From Nyssa sinensis (lineage: Eukaryota > Streptophyta > Magnoliopsida > Cornales > Nyssaceae): 64,000 bases of DNA. Location of the stretch: positions 28,269,344-28,333,343 of the forward strand of contig CM018051.1 in assembly GCA_008638375.1 (NCBI GenBank), in the 5' to 3' direction. The notes below the pieces were generated by a model. That model was not told where the DNA came from. It was given only the letters and a program-made list of their open reading frames with translations, and searched no databases. A program made the position numbers and the translations under genes. Shown piece after piece: positions 1-11,120 of the stretch. Each line of letters opens with the position of its first letter. Positions within the stretch are counted from its first letter, which is position 1.

Positions 1-19
1 TCGGTATCAGTTAGGTTCT

Positions 20-1140
20 TATTTTAACCATAGGGGCAAAATGGTAATTTTGCCATTCTTATCCCGGACCCAGTCGTGGTTCTTAGAATATCCCATATAT
101 CGTATACATGAAGTTCTAAGTCTTTTAGACTTGAATCGCTATCAGTTAAGGGCTTACTTAGCCTTAGGGGCAAAATGGTAATTTTGTCATTCTTGCCCCG
201 GACCCTGTCGTGGTCCTCAGAATGTCCCATATATCTCATATGTAAATTCTTAAGTCCTTTGGACTTCGTTTGGTATTTGCTTTTGATCATCGGGACACAT
301 CGGTCATTTCTCGTTTTACGCGTTGACTGTCTCGGAGTCTTATTTATCCCTATGATAATTTATCAGATCAGTTTGACCTTTATTTGACCTCTACTTTGCA
401 CTTCATGTGCTCAGGGGTATTTTGGTTATTTTACGCTTCGTAAGATTCTGATCCCGGTTCGTCATTTATTCAGGTATACAGTCTCACCAGTGTCTGGGCT
501 CTAACCGGTATCAATTTCGTCCCATTCGGACTTTATTTGGCTTCGTACAGTATCAGGGGTAATTTGGTAATTTCACGTGTCATATTTTTCGGCACATCAG
601 TTCATAAAATGGACCTCACCATTGGGTCCAGAGTGTCCGACATAATTAAGTTGGACTATCTGTTATGTTTAATTGACCCTAGGAATTATTAGGGGCAGTA
701 CGGTCATTTACACTTTATGTGTCTGTATTTTTCGGGACTTCGGTTCGTTAAACGGACCTCACCGTTGAGTTCGGAATGCCCGACATAGTCAAAATAGGCT
801 GTCTTTTATTTTTAGTTGGGTTCGGGTACCATCAGGGGCAGTACTGTAATTTACACCTACGTGTCTGTATTTTTCGGTACATAATTTCCCAATTTGGACT
901 GTACCATTGAGTCCAGAATACTTGAAATAGTGAAAATACACTATTTATTTACTTAATTTGGACTCCGTTTGACATATTTAATGTCCAGGGGTAAAATCGT
1001 AATTTTACCTATTTAATAAAATAATTAAATAATTATTTTATTATTTAATTAATTTAGCAGGGGCTTAAATGCACAAAATTTCAGAAATCAGGGCCACTGT
1101 GCAATATTCAGAACTATCAGGGGTAAATCCGTAATTTTCA
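20..1140. repeat. Diverged ~120-150 bp tandem subrepeats in the alpha1 3' LTR
   Basis: A core of GGGGCAAAATGGTAATTTT or a variant recurs at about 32, 166, 293, 412, 555, 691, 834, 986 and 1118. Many units also hold GGACCTCACCATTGGGTCC, whose ends (GGACC/GGTCC) can pair. Spacing is 120-150 bp, so this is an old, diverged tandem array rather than a satellite. Confidence 0.7.
1010..1050. repeat. AT-rich palindrome
   Basis: AATAAAATAATT is followed after four bases by its exact reverse complement AATTATTTTATT. The same hairpin is at 8182-8222 and about 21033-21070, and closely similar ones occur in the beta LTRs (about 34925-34965, 42830-42868, 60722-60762, 54028-54058). Confidence 0.65.
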
Positions 1141-1204
1141 GAAAGTTTTAGGGTCAGAATACAATTTCATTAAATTAGGGTTCAACCCACAGGGTTCAAG
1201 GGTT

Positions 1205-1510
1205 TACCAAGTGAACCGGTTCAAAACACTTAAAAACCAACCGGTTCTGACCCTTCAGGAAACCGGAATTAAATATCCCTGTTATCCCCTAATTGGCCCC
1301 TTATCCGTATACAGGTTTAGCCCCAAATCAATTTCAATTTGTTAACCATGTTACCAAACAGGCCGAATTCAGGTTTTATTTTAAAACCTTTAACCAAAAC
1401 GGCGTAGCTTCACTAATGCGGTGGCATGCTCGTGGACAGACACGTGTTGTGTCGACTGGGCCAACTCGGTATGACTCGGTCACTCAACCGAGTCAACTCT
1501 GTCTTCTTCA
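1205..1510 (-). promoter_or_regulatory. Shared LTR promoter-like motif block
   Basis: In plus-strand order: two ACCGGTT palindromes (about 1215 and 1240), an AAAACGGCGT motif (near 1396), a G-box CACGTG (1441-1446), then GTCGACTGG and two CGAGTCAACTC-type sites. The same motifs in the reverse order occur in the plus-strand beta LTRs, which fits a minus-strand LTR here. Binding by bZIP/bHLH factors is known for G-boxes in plants; use here is inferred. A second copy is at about 8377-8683. Confidence 0.5.
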
Positions 1511-2623
1511 TCTCTTTCCCCTCAGTTTGCCCTAATTTCTGGAGATTTTCTTCTTCTATTTCGTGATTTTTCAGGTACAGTTTTCAATATGTTTTGATTC
1601 CAAAACATCCCTGGATGTCATGCCAACATTTTGGCATCAGTTTCATGGATCGAATCCACGCATGGAGCTCGGTCCACTCCGTTATTGTGCAGACCTGCAA
1701 CTCGGTCGTGCACCTTCGTTCCTCAACCAAATCGCACGAGGTTTGGCTTGTTGTGACCCTTAGGACAGGGGCTTCAATTCCCCATTTACAAATTTCAGTT
1801 TAAAAGCCCGTTACAGAATTTAGGTTCCATGGCCGAGACCTATAGGTTCGGTTTTGAGGGTCTAGACCTAGGTTTCTAGGTCGCGGATCTGTGATTTTGG
1901 CACCTTAGGAAGGTCTAGTTCATGTTTAGACCATCAAGATTCAGTTTTATAGAGGTCAAATCAGACCTGCTACAGGGGAGCTCTACCCATGGCGGTTTTG
2001 TTCACGGTTTGGGTTATATGCTATTCCGACCCTTCTCAGTTGTTCTAAAACAATCCTAGGCCTCTCAGTAATACATATATACAGTTTATATAGGTCCAAA
2101 GCCACCCAAACAATATTAGCTTCAAACAGAAAATTTTTCAGTTTAAAAAAAAGGTTATACCTCTTTCAAACAGTAGCTTTCCTTGCCATCCATGGCTCAG
2201 TTCCTGATTTTTGGCACTCCAGGTGTGCCTCGTTCAGTCGTGGGTCTCCCTCAGTTCCTTCCTCCTTCCTCTTGTTGCATCTCTTTCCATGGATATACAC
2301 ACATGCACACCCATGCTTGATCTCACACATGCAAGTCCTCACAAGGATTTTCTCCCTCTCTCACCCCCAACAGATCTGTTCCCTTCTTTTCATAGCAGAC
2401 ATTTTGATTTTAGAGAATCCCCCCTTTCTCCTAGTATACCACTACATATACATACATGTATACACATTTTGTAGGGTTCAGTTTGAGCAGAGAGTGATGA
2501 TGGGGCTAACTCAGGCAATCATGAGGGGTTTGCATGAATTACCATTGGTCAGTTTGGGAGGTGGCCCCACCAGAATTCTGATTTATATACCTTTCATTGT
2601 ATATTTGTACACAAAGGCAGTAG

Positions 2624-2690
2624 TAGCCTAGTTGGTTATTTTTTTGGATGAGGTTTCTTTTCACTCAAAGGTCAAGGGTTCAATTCCCTT
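2624..2690 (+). other. tRNA-like block with A and B boxes (antisense to alpha1)
   Basis: An A box (TAGCCTAGTTGG, 2624-2635) is followed after 41 bases by a B box (GGTTCAATTCC, 2677-2687). The B box sits in a canonical T arm: a 5-bp stem AAGGG/CCCTT closing the 7-base loop TTCAATT (2674-2690). The D and anticodon arms are poor, so this is a tRNA-derived relic or internal Pol III promoter rather than a working tRNA gene. A second copy is at 9797-9863. Confidence 0.5.
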
Positions 2691-3113
2691 GGCCTCCCAT
2701 TTGGCCATTTTTCCCTATATTTTCGGTTAAGGCCACGTTTGGTTGCACAGTAATTCAATTTTCAATGTTTGCTACATAACTTTCATTCCGTAGCTCCTTT
2801 TTCGATGCGGTTTCTTTCGAGAGCTTCATAATTCAGTTCGCTTCAGTGTCAGAGGTTCCATTTCATTTAGTAATCATTCGGGATTTTTGGGGTTAACTAA
2901 CTCGGGTTCTGTTAGTGTTAAAACGGCATTATTTTACCGATTTAACCAGTAATTGGGTTTGGGTATCATACCCTTTTCCCCCAGACATATATGATTATTT
3001 AATCGGTCCATAGCGACCGTCGGGATCATAATTTATTCCCTAATCATTCTATAAGCCGGTTATTACTTAATAATTAACACTCATTATTAATTACGCAAAG
3101 TCGGGGTGTTACA

Positions 3114-3126
3114 TCCTACCCCCCTT
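3114..3126 (-). promoter_or_regulatory. Polypurine tract of alpha1
   Basis: On the minus strand AAGGGGGGTAGGA ends exactly where the 3' LTR begins with TGTAACACC. This is the expected plus-strand primer for reverse transcription. Confidence 0.85.
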
Positions 3127-4214
3127 CAGAGAAGTTTTGTCCTCAAAACTTAGTTGGTCATATTGGAAAAACAGTCATCTATCAGTCAGGTGTATTCATA
3201 AAGGAATCCAACATCTGGCACCTCTATAAAATGTTACGAGGTTTAACTGTAATCACTTTTACTGACATGTCTCCAATTGGCATCAATTGTTAATTCCCAA
3301 ACTTTTCAGATGTCAGGTCAGATCCAGTGCACCCACAATGAGGCTTTTATTATGCCTTAGAAGACAAAGCAAAGCTGAATCTCGTAACAGAACATGTTGA
3401 CTGTATCGAATGTTCTCACAGAGACACGAGAGGTGGCTACCTAATTAAAGGTCGGAGCAAGTCACTTGACTGCAAATTCTCCAAAGGATGATGGTTGGAG
3501 TGAAAGTGTATAGTCTCAATGAGATCAACAGAAACAGGCTGGTTATATCTAGGAGGTCCTATTGTCATAGTCTCCCTTTCTAATTCGTCTATCGAATCAT
3601 CATATCATTCCAGATATTGTTCTCTATCGAGAAGATATTTTATGTCAGTTTCACACAGATTCTATGTCAGATACATGTATTCCCATTTGGTCAGATTGTA
3701 CAACCATAATGGTATAATCTCTTCAACATTTGATCATCAGACCCATATTACATCAGATCAACTAGGCGATCATCCTCAAATAGGCAGAAACCATCTACTA
3801 AGATCACTTAATCACATATGATCCCACAAGTGATTCATCTGATATCCCTAGTCACAAGCATCATTGCTAGAGTTAACAGACATACAGTCATTTTCCTTTC
3901 GGTTGTTGGGTCTATAATTATTCGTATGGACATATCTCCAAGTATCATGAGTCTACAACCTTAAATCATTCCAATCCAGATCAGATTCGGAAATTTCAGT
4001 CCTCAGATACCTCAAAATTACAGGCGTATCGTCTATTATCAAGACTTTCCCAATTCCACATCAGATCTCCAAAAGTGGAACTCAGTATTTATGGCTCAGG
4101 TACTCTGTGGTCCTTAATTCATAACCTAATGCTCTGATATTGCTCTGTGATACTAGTTGATCTCCAAAATTTCACCAACTTCAGTTATAAGAATCTTAAT
4201 TATCTCCAACCTTT
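3127..4214 (-). other. Non-coding interior of alpha1
   Basis: The interior is about 1.1 kb. The longest open frame (3519-3821) is on the opposite strand and resembles nothing I know. Next to the primer site the minus strand carries further ATCAGAGC-like copies, such as AATATCAGAGCATTAGG. Just before the polypurine tract comes GAGGACAAAACTT, a motif seen at the 3' end of Del/Tekay-type elements. A packaging signal is expected here but cannot be identified by eye. Confidence 0.7.
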
Positions 4215-4226
4215 GCTCTGATACCA
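4215..4226 (-). promoter_or_regulatory. Primer binding site, initiator tRNA-Met type
   Basis: The minus strand reads TGGTATCAGAGC, three bases (AGG) after the 5' LTR end GGGATGTGACA. This is the standard plant initiator tRNA-Met primer site of many Ty1/Copia and chromovirus elements. It fixes the element's orientation as minus. Confidence 0.9.
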
Positions 4227-5394
4227 CCTTGTCACATCCCGAACCCCACCCTACACGGATGTCGAGGACGTGATGCCAGTCAGTCGCCTCGCGACCAACC
4301 GAAGGCAATTTCTGAACTTTCCAGTGAATTGCACTCCGACTGTAGGGTCAGATGCAGCGGAATTTAAATCTTTTTTTTTGTCCAGGGAATGCAACTCATG
4401 TATCCACCGTAGGATATGTATCACACAGAGCAAGTCTAAAATCCAACAGCTAACAATTCTAACCTCAGAGCATATCTATAACAACAGAGCAGAACTATAA
4501 TCTCTAGAGTACCATCTAAATCCATGAGCCATACTATATTCAGTACATATCAGTCAAGTCAGTCATAGTACATCACTCACCTGATTAAACAGATTCAATC
4601 CTCAGTAATCCAGTCTCCACAAATCAGTGCCATTAGATCCAACAGATATCATTCCTGAAAAATGTTAGGGAATGGGGTGAGCTTCGAAAAGCCCAATGAG
4701 TAACACAGGTTCCCTGTCAAGGGTTTCAAAACCATTTCTTGTTTACAAAGCACAAGGGTAGTTCAGTTGTTTCTGAAATAGCAGTTTTATAAATCCACTT
4801 TAAATGCAGTTTCAGTAGAATAAAACAGGGCTGAACTAAACGGAACAACAAATTAGAACATACGGAACAGTGCATGATGCCAATATCAATGAGAGTATAG
4901 GTAATTAATTCAAATATCAGAACAGATCAGTACTGGGCGGAACATAACAAGGCATAACAATAATATATCAGTTAGGCGCGTAATCAAGCCTACTTATGCC
5001 AGACCGCTCATAATCAGAATGGTACCCAGAGTCAGACACATCATAGCAGAACAAAATCAGATAGACCATAAAACGGAACAAGACAGACCGAACAAAATAA
5101 TAGTAGGACGGGACAAAATCATGCCGCGTACAATACAGTGTAAAAAATTGCATTTAAAAACATGCATTCAGATAGTATAACTTTTAAAACCGTACAGTGC
5201 ATCAAAATACAGTATCTATGCAGTAACTTATATACCAAGTCAAGAATTCGGACAGATCATAACGGAACTGGACCATATATCAATCAAAACAGACAGATTA
5301 TTGACGGACGGTACATAACGGGATCAGGCGGAACGAAACACCAGTTCAAGTCACAGGCATAATCAAGGACAGAGGCATAACGGGACGGATCATA

Positions 5395-6440
5395 ACGGAA
5401 CAAAGCAGAGCAATACATCAATCAGAACAAGACATATTGAAACTGAACATGGCGGATCAAAACGGTACAATATCAATCAGGACGAGTCATATCGGAACTG
5501 ACCATGACGGAACAAAACGAAACAATATCAATCAGGACAAGTCATATCGGAACTGAACATGACGGAAACAAACGAAACAATACATCAATCAGATCAAGAC
5601 GTATCGGAACTGAACAGGACGGAACAAAACGAAACAATATCAATCAGGACAAGTCATATCGAAACTGAATATGACGGAACAAAATGAAACAATATTAATC
5701 AGGACAAGTCATATCGGAACTGAATATGACGGAACAAAATGAAACAATATCAATCAGGACAAGTCATATCGAAACTGAATATGACGGAACAAAATGAAAC
5801 AATATCAATCAGGACAAGTCATATCGAAACTGAATATGACGGAACAAAATGAAACAATATCAATCAGGACAAGTCATATCGAAACTGAATATGACGGAAC
5901 AAAATGAAACAATATCAATCAGGACAAGTCATATCGGAACTGAACATGACGGAACAAAACAAAACAATATCAATCAGGACAAGTCATGTCGGAACTGAAC
6001 AAGACGGAAACAACGAAACAATATCAATCAGGACAAGTTATATCGAAACTGAATATGACGGAACAAAATGAAACAATATCAATCAGGACAAGTCATATCG
6101 GAACTGAACATGACGGAACAAAACAAAACAATATCAATCAGGACAAGTCATGTCGGAACTGAACAAGACGGAAACAAACGAAACAATATCAATCAGGACA
6201 AGTCATATCGGAACTGAACATGACGGAACAAAACGAAACAATATCAATCAGGACAAGTCATATCGGAATTGAACAGGACGGAACAAAATGAAACAATATC
6301 AATCAGAACAAGACATATCGGAACTGAACATGTCGGAACAAAACGGAACAATACATCTATCAGAACAAGACATATTGGAATTGAACAGGACGGAACAAAC
6401 TGGTACAATATCAATCAGGACAAGGCATATGCTACTTTAA
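5395..6440. repeat. 55-bp minisatellite inside the alpha1 LTR
   Basis: About 19 units of 55 bp, each built around GGACAAGTCATATCGGAACT, GACGGAACAAAA and AACAATATCAATCA. For example, successive units start at 5701 and 5756. Units in the middle (about 5690-5930) are nearly identical, while those at the edges are more diverged. Shorter, more degraded versions are in the alpha2 LTR (about 18660-19230) and the alpha3 LTR (about 39340-39730). Confidence 0.85.
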
Positions 6441-6959
6441 ATATATGTTTTTCTTTTAAACAGTATAACGTTCAAAACAGTACAGTGCTTCAAAGTACAG
6501 TATCTAGACAGAACTTATACACCAATTCAGGAGTCAGGTTTACTCACAAGACGCAACAGTACAGAATAAAACCATGACAGACCATACAACAGAACAAGAC
6601 AGACCCGAACTGAACAGGAGAACAGGACAGTACAAAATCAGGTTACGTGTAATGCAGTATGAAAAGTATGCATTCAGACAGTACAGTATACAAAACAGTA
6701 CAGTAAATCAAAATACAGTAACTAGACGGTGTACTTATACACCAAGTCAGAAGTTCCAGGTTACTCACAAGCTGTTACGGTTATCTCCTTGTGCAACCAA
6801 TCCGATAATCTCCGGATACGTCAGGCATCTCCATGTATATCCTGAACAATAATCATCAATCATATACAGATCAGAACTCATCCATTCAGGTCTCATTTGT
6901 CATCTTAGGTATCTATCGGTTTACCTAAGATAGCCTAGTAGCCTATCGCCCTCTCATCG

Positions 6960-8310
6960 GGTTTCATCCGGGGCTATTTTATTCTTAAATTAGGCTCAGT
7001 AGTCATCAGGATTATAACCCAAGTCATTTAGACTTCAATCGTTATCAGTCAGTTACTTCTTCAGCCTTAGGGGCAAAATGGTCATTTTATCATTCTGGTC
7101 CCGGACCCTGTCGTGGTCTCCGGAATAGTCTTTATATCTTAAGTACAAAGTTCTACGTCCTTTGGACTTCAATCGGTATCAGTTAGGTTCTTATTTTAAC
7201 CATAGGGGCAAAATGGTAATTTTGCCATTCTTATCCCGGACCCAGTCGTGGTTCTTAGAATATCCCATATATCGTATACATGAAGTTCTAAGTCTTTTAG
7301 ACTTGAATCGCTATCAGTTAAGGGCTTACTTAGCCTTAGGGGCAAAATGGTAATTTTGTCATTCTTGCCCCGGACCCTGTCGTGGTCCTCAGAATGTCCC
7401 ATATATCTCATATGTAAATTCTTAAGTCCTTTGGACTTCGTTTGGTATCTGCTTTTGATCATCGGGACACATCGGTCATTTCTCGTTTTACGCGTTGACT
7501 GTCTCGGAGTCTTATTTATCCCTATGATAATTTATCAGATCAGTTTGACCTTTATTTGACCTCTACTTTGCACTTCATGTGCTCAGGGGTATTTTGGTTA
7601 TTTTACGCTTCGTAAGATTCTGATCCCGGTTCGTCATTTATTCAGGTATACAGTCTCACCAGTGTCTGGGCTCTAACCGGTATCAATTTCGTCCCATTCG
7701 GACTTTATTTGGCTTCGTACAGTATCAGGGGTAATTTGGTAATTTCACGTGTCATATTTTTCGGCACATCAGTTCATAAAATGGACCTCACCATTGGGTC
7801 CAGAGTGTCCGACATAATTAAGTTGGACTATCTGTTATGTTTAATTGACCCTAGGAATTATTAGGGGCAGTACGGTCATTTACACTTTATGTGTCTGTAT
7901 TTTTCGGGACTTCGGTTCGTTAAACGGACCTCACCGTTGAGTTCGGAATGCCCGACATAGTCAAAATAGGCTGTCTTTTATTTTTAGTTGGGTTCGGGTA
8001 CCATCAGGGGCAGTACTGTAATTTACACCTACGTGTCTGTATTTTTCGGTACATAATTTCCCAATTTGGACTGTACCATTGAGTCCAGAATACTTGAAAT
8101 AGTGAAAATACACTATTTATTTACTTAATTTGGACTCCGTTTGACATATTTAATGTCCAGGGGTAAAATCGTAATTTTACCTATTTAATAAAATAATTAA
8201 ATAATTATTTTATTATTTAATTAATTTAGCAGGGGCTTAAATGCACAAAATTTCAGAAATCAGGGCCACTGTGCAATATTCAGAACTATCAGGGGTAAAT
8301 CCGTAATTTT
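6960..8310. repeat. Diverged ~120-150 bp tandem subrepeats in the alpha1 5' LTR
   Basis: This is the same array as at 20-1140, here with its start included. Cores GGGGCAAAATGG begin near 7069, 7204 and 7338, followed by weaker units to about 8290. Most units carry a TTTGGACTTC... stretch and a CGGACCCTGTCGTGGTC or GGACCTCACC segment. Confidence 0.7.
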
Positions 8311-8376
8311 CAGAAAGTTTTAGGGTCAGAATACAATTTCATTAAATTAGGGTTCAACCCACAGGGTTCAAGGGTT

Positions 8377-8683
8377 TACCAAGTGAACCGGTTCAAAACA
8401 CTTAAAAACCAACCGGTTCTGACCCTTCAGGAAACCGGAATTAAATATCCCTGTTATCCCCTAATTGGCCCCTTATCCGTATACAGGTTTAGCCCCAAAT
8501 CAATTTCAATTTGTTAACCATGTTACCAAACAGGCCGAATTCAGGTTTTATTTTAAAACCTTTAACCAAAACGGCGTAGCTTCACTAATGCGGTGGCATG
8601 CTCGTGGACAGACACGTGTTGTGTCGACTGGGCCAACTCGGTATGACTCGGTCACTCAACCGAGTCAACTCTGTCTTCTTCAT
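8377..8683 (-). promoter_or_regulatory. Shared LTR promoter-like motif block, 5' LTR copy
   Basis: Duplicate of the block at 1205-1510: ACCGGTT palindromes, an AAAACGGCGT motif, the G-box CACGTG and CGAGTCAACTC sites. As part of the 5' LTR this copy would be the active promoter region of the element. Confidence 0.5.
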
Positions 8684-9796
8684 CTCTTTCCCCTCAGTTT
8701 GCCCTAATTTCTGGAGATTTTCTTCTTCTATTTCGTGATTTTTCAGGTACAGTTTTCAATATGTTTTGATTCCAAAACATCCCTGGATGTCATGCCAACA
8801 TTTTGGCATCAGTTTCATGGATCGAATCCACGCATGGAGCTCGGTCCACTCCGTTATTGTGCAGACCTGCAACTCGGTCGTGCACCTTCGTTCCTCAACC
8901 AAATCGCACGAGGTTTGGCTTGTTGTGACCCTTAGGACAGGGGCTTCAATTCCCCATTTACAAATTTCAGTTTAAAAGCCCGTTACAGAATTTAGGTTCC
9001 ATGGCCGAGACCTATAGGTTCGGTTTTGAGGGTCTAGACCTAGGTTTCTAGGTCGCGGATCTGTGATTTTGGCACCTTAGGAAGGTCTAGTTCATGTTTA
9101 GACCATCAAGATTCAGTTTTATAGAGGTCAAATCAGACCTGCTACAGGGGAGCTCTACCCATGGCGGTTTTGTTCACGGTTTGGGGTTATATGCTATTCC
9201 GACCCTTCTCAGTTGTTCTAAAACAATCCTAGGCCTCTCAGTAATACATATATACAGTTTATATAGGTCCAAAGCCACCCAAACAATATTAGCTTCAAAC
9301 AGAAAATTTTTCAGTTTAAAAAAAAGGTTATACCTCTTTCAAACAGTAGCTTTCCTTGCCATCCATGGCTCAGTTCCTGATTTTTGGCACTCCAGGTGTG
9401 CCTCGTTCAGTCGTGGGTCTCCCTCAGTTCCTTCCTCCTTCCTCTTGTTGCATCTCTTTCCATGGATATACACACATGCACACCCATGCTTGATCTCACA
9501 CATGCAAGTCCTCACAAGGATTTTCTCCCTCTCTCACCCCCAACAGATCTGTTCCCTTCTTTTCATAGCAGACATTTTGATTTTAGAGAATCCCCCCTTT
9601 CTCCTAGTATACCACTACATATACATACATGTATACACATTTTGTAGGGTTCAGTTTGAGCAGAGAGTGATGATGGGGCTAACTCAGGCAATCATGAGGG
9701 GTTTGCATGAATTACCATTGGTCAGTTTGGGAGGTGGCCCCACCAGAATTCTGATTTATATACCTTTCATTGTATATTTGTACACAAAGGCAGTAG

Positions 9797-9863
9797 TAGC
9801 CTAGTTGGTTATTTTTTTGGATGAGGTTTCTTTTCACTCAAAGGTCAAGGGTTCAATTCCCTT
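9797..9863 (+). other. tRNA-like block with A and B boxes, second copy
   Basis: Identical to the block at 2624-2690: A box at 9797-9808 and B box at 9850-9860 in a perfect T arm. It lies about 420 bp from the LTR end, the same place as in the alpha2 LTR (22656-22718). Confidence 0.5.
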
Positions 9864-10286
9864 GGCCTCCCATTTGGCCATTTTTCCCTATATTTTCGGT
9901 TAAGGCCACGTTTGGTTGCACAGTAATTCAATTTTCAATGTTTGCTACATAACTTTCATTCCGTAGCTCCTTTTTCGATGCGGTTTCTTTCGAGAGCTTC
10001 ATAATTCAGTTCGCTTCAGTGTCAGAGGTTCCATTTCATTTAGTAATCATTCGGGATTTTTGGGGTTAACTAACTCGGGTTCTATTAGTGTTAAAACGGC
10101 ATTATTTTACCGATTTAACCAGTAATTGGGTTTGGGTATCATACCCTTTTCCCCCAGACATATATGATTATTTAATCGGTCCATAGCGACCGTCGGGATC
10201 ATAATTTATTCCCTAATCATTCTATAAGCCGGTTATTACTTAATAATTAACACTCATTATTAATTACGCAAAGTCGGGGTGTTACA

Positions 10287-10443
10287 ATTCATGTATAAAT
10301 AAAACTCAAACAGATTATATATATGCACATATCCTAGAGAGAGAAATTTTAGTGTATTGTGGGCTTACCTCCAAAGTCGTATCCCTTCCTTCCCCCTTCT
10401 GATTTTTCTCTCTTCCTAGAGCTTCTTAGTTCCTTTTCTTTCA

Positions 10444-10484
<41 letters not shown>

Positions 10485-11120
10485 GTAATTAGCCGTGTGT
10501 ATCCCACAATGAATATTTGTATGTGGGTGTATGCATGATTATTACAAAATCTGATTTGCCCCAACAACTTGGTTAACTTGTGGCAGTATCCATGCTCAGG
10601 TTTTTACTGTTTTGGGGCAGCCCAATAAAGTGGCCTGGTGTGTGTGTTTTGTTTTGGCTTTGTATATTTTGTTTTACCTACATATATATATATATATATA
10701 TATACATGGTTCACACCCTAATACACCTTGGATATATACACACACCTCTCACTGACACACACACACTTTTGTACACTTTGGACAATAGCATGCTCTCTTA
10801 TTCCATATATAATATACATACATTTCATACACACATATTTTAACATACATGCATGCATGCACACATGCATACACACACTCATATATATATATATATATAT
10901 ATTAATGTATAATTATATATATTTAAAGTTACAATTATTTATATAGTATATATTTTTGTATTTAATTATATATATGTATGTTACAATTTATTTCTTATAT
11001 TAAAATAATTAATTACTTTAAAAATTAATTATTTTCTTAAATGTATCATCTTTGCACTAATCTTTCGTATCCTCATAAAACGTGCCATATGACCCGGCAT
11101 CCTTGGGTCGGGGCATTACA
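10287..11120 (-). repeat. Beta-type LTR fragment interrupted by alpha1
   Basis: The right end reads CGTGCCATATGACCCGG ... GGTCGGGGCATTACA, the reverse complement of the beta LTR start. The stretch with ACTTGTGGCAGTATCCATG and TTTGGACAATAGCATGC matches the beta LTR at 55455-55650. It also holds a (CT)n run (10446-10480) and (TA)n runs (about 10681-10704 and 10878-10902). The rest of this LTR should lie beyond the left edge, on the far side of alpha1. Confidence 0.65.
10446..10480. repeat. (CT)n microsatellite
   Basis: A pure run of about 17 CT dinucleotides inside the beta LTR fragment. Confidence 0.95.

Larger units (their letters stand above)
1..3113 (-). repeat. 3' LTR of alpha1 (partial)
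   Basis: This is the second copy of the LTR at 4230-10286, displaced by 7172-7173 bp. On the plus strand it ends with AAGTCGGGGTGTTACA at 3113, the minus-strand start of the LTR. About 2.9 kb of it should lie left of the window. It contains ~120-150 bp subrepeats (about 20-1140), an AT palindrome (1010-1050), a promoter-like motif block (1205-1510) and a tRNA-like block (2624-2690). No coding sequence is visible; the short frames in it are repeated unchanged in the other LTR. Confidence 0.85.
1..10286 (-). mobile_element. Non-autonomous (LARD-like) LTR retrotransposon, alpha1, left end outside the window
   Basis: Read on the minus strand, the element runs from 10286 (TGTAACACCCCG) through a 5' LTR of 6057 bp, a 1116-bp interior and a 3' LTR that leaves the window at position 1. 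The two LTR copies (1-3113 and 7173-10286) match almost base for base. By eye I find three differences in 3.1 kb: 277/7449, one extra G near 9184-9187, and 2911/10084. The primer site and polypurine tract are both in place. The interior has no gag, protease, RT or integrase frame, so its proteins must come from another element. The sequence just inside the 3' LTR has the pattern GAGGACAAAACTT followed by AAGGGGGGTAGGA, like the end of Del/Tekay-type chromoviruses; that link is inferred. It is inserted in a beta LTR, and the base after its right end starts ATTCA, the expected target duplication; the partner lies outside the window. Confidence 0.85.
4230..10286 (-). repeat. 5' LTR of alpha1, 6057 bp
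   Basis: On the plus strand it is bounded by TGTCACATCCCGAACC at 4230 and AAGTCGGGGTGTTACA at 10286. It is exceptionally long because of an expanded 55-bp minisatellite (about 5395-6440) and a ~120-150 bp subrepeat array (about 6960-8310). Its right half is the near-identical partner of 1-3113. Its termini form an imperfect inverted repeat, TGTNACAYCCCGA. Confidence 0.88.

Noticed and set aside
5395..6440. CRISPR-like array
   Set aside because: The whole 55-bp unit repeats with no unique spacers, and the setting is a plant retroelement.
5395..6577. Open frames across the minisatellite
   Set aside because: A repeat not divisible by three and without stops gives chance frames in several registers.
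9094..9804. 236-codon open frame in the alpha1 5' LTR
   Set aside because: It exists only because of one extra G relative to the other LTR copy, which has shorter frames. It is antisense to the element and has no recognisable domain.
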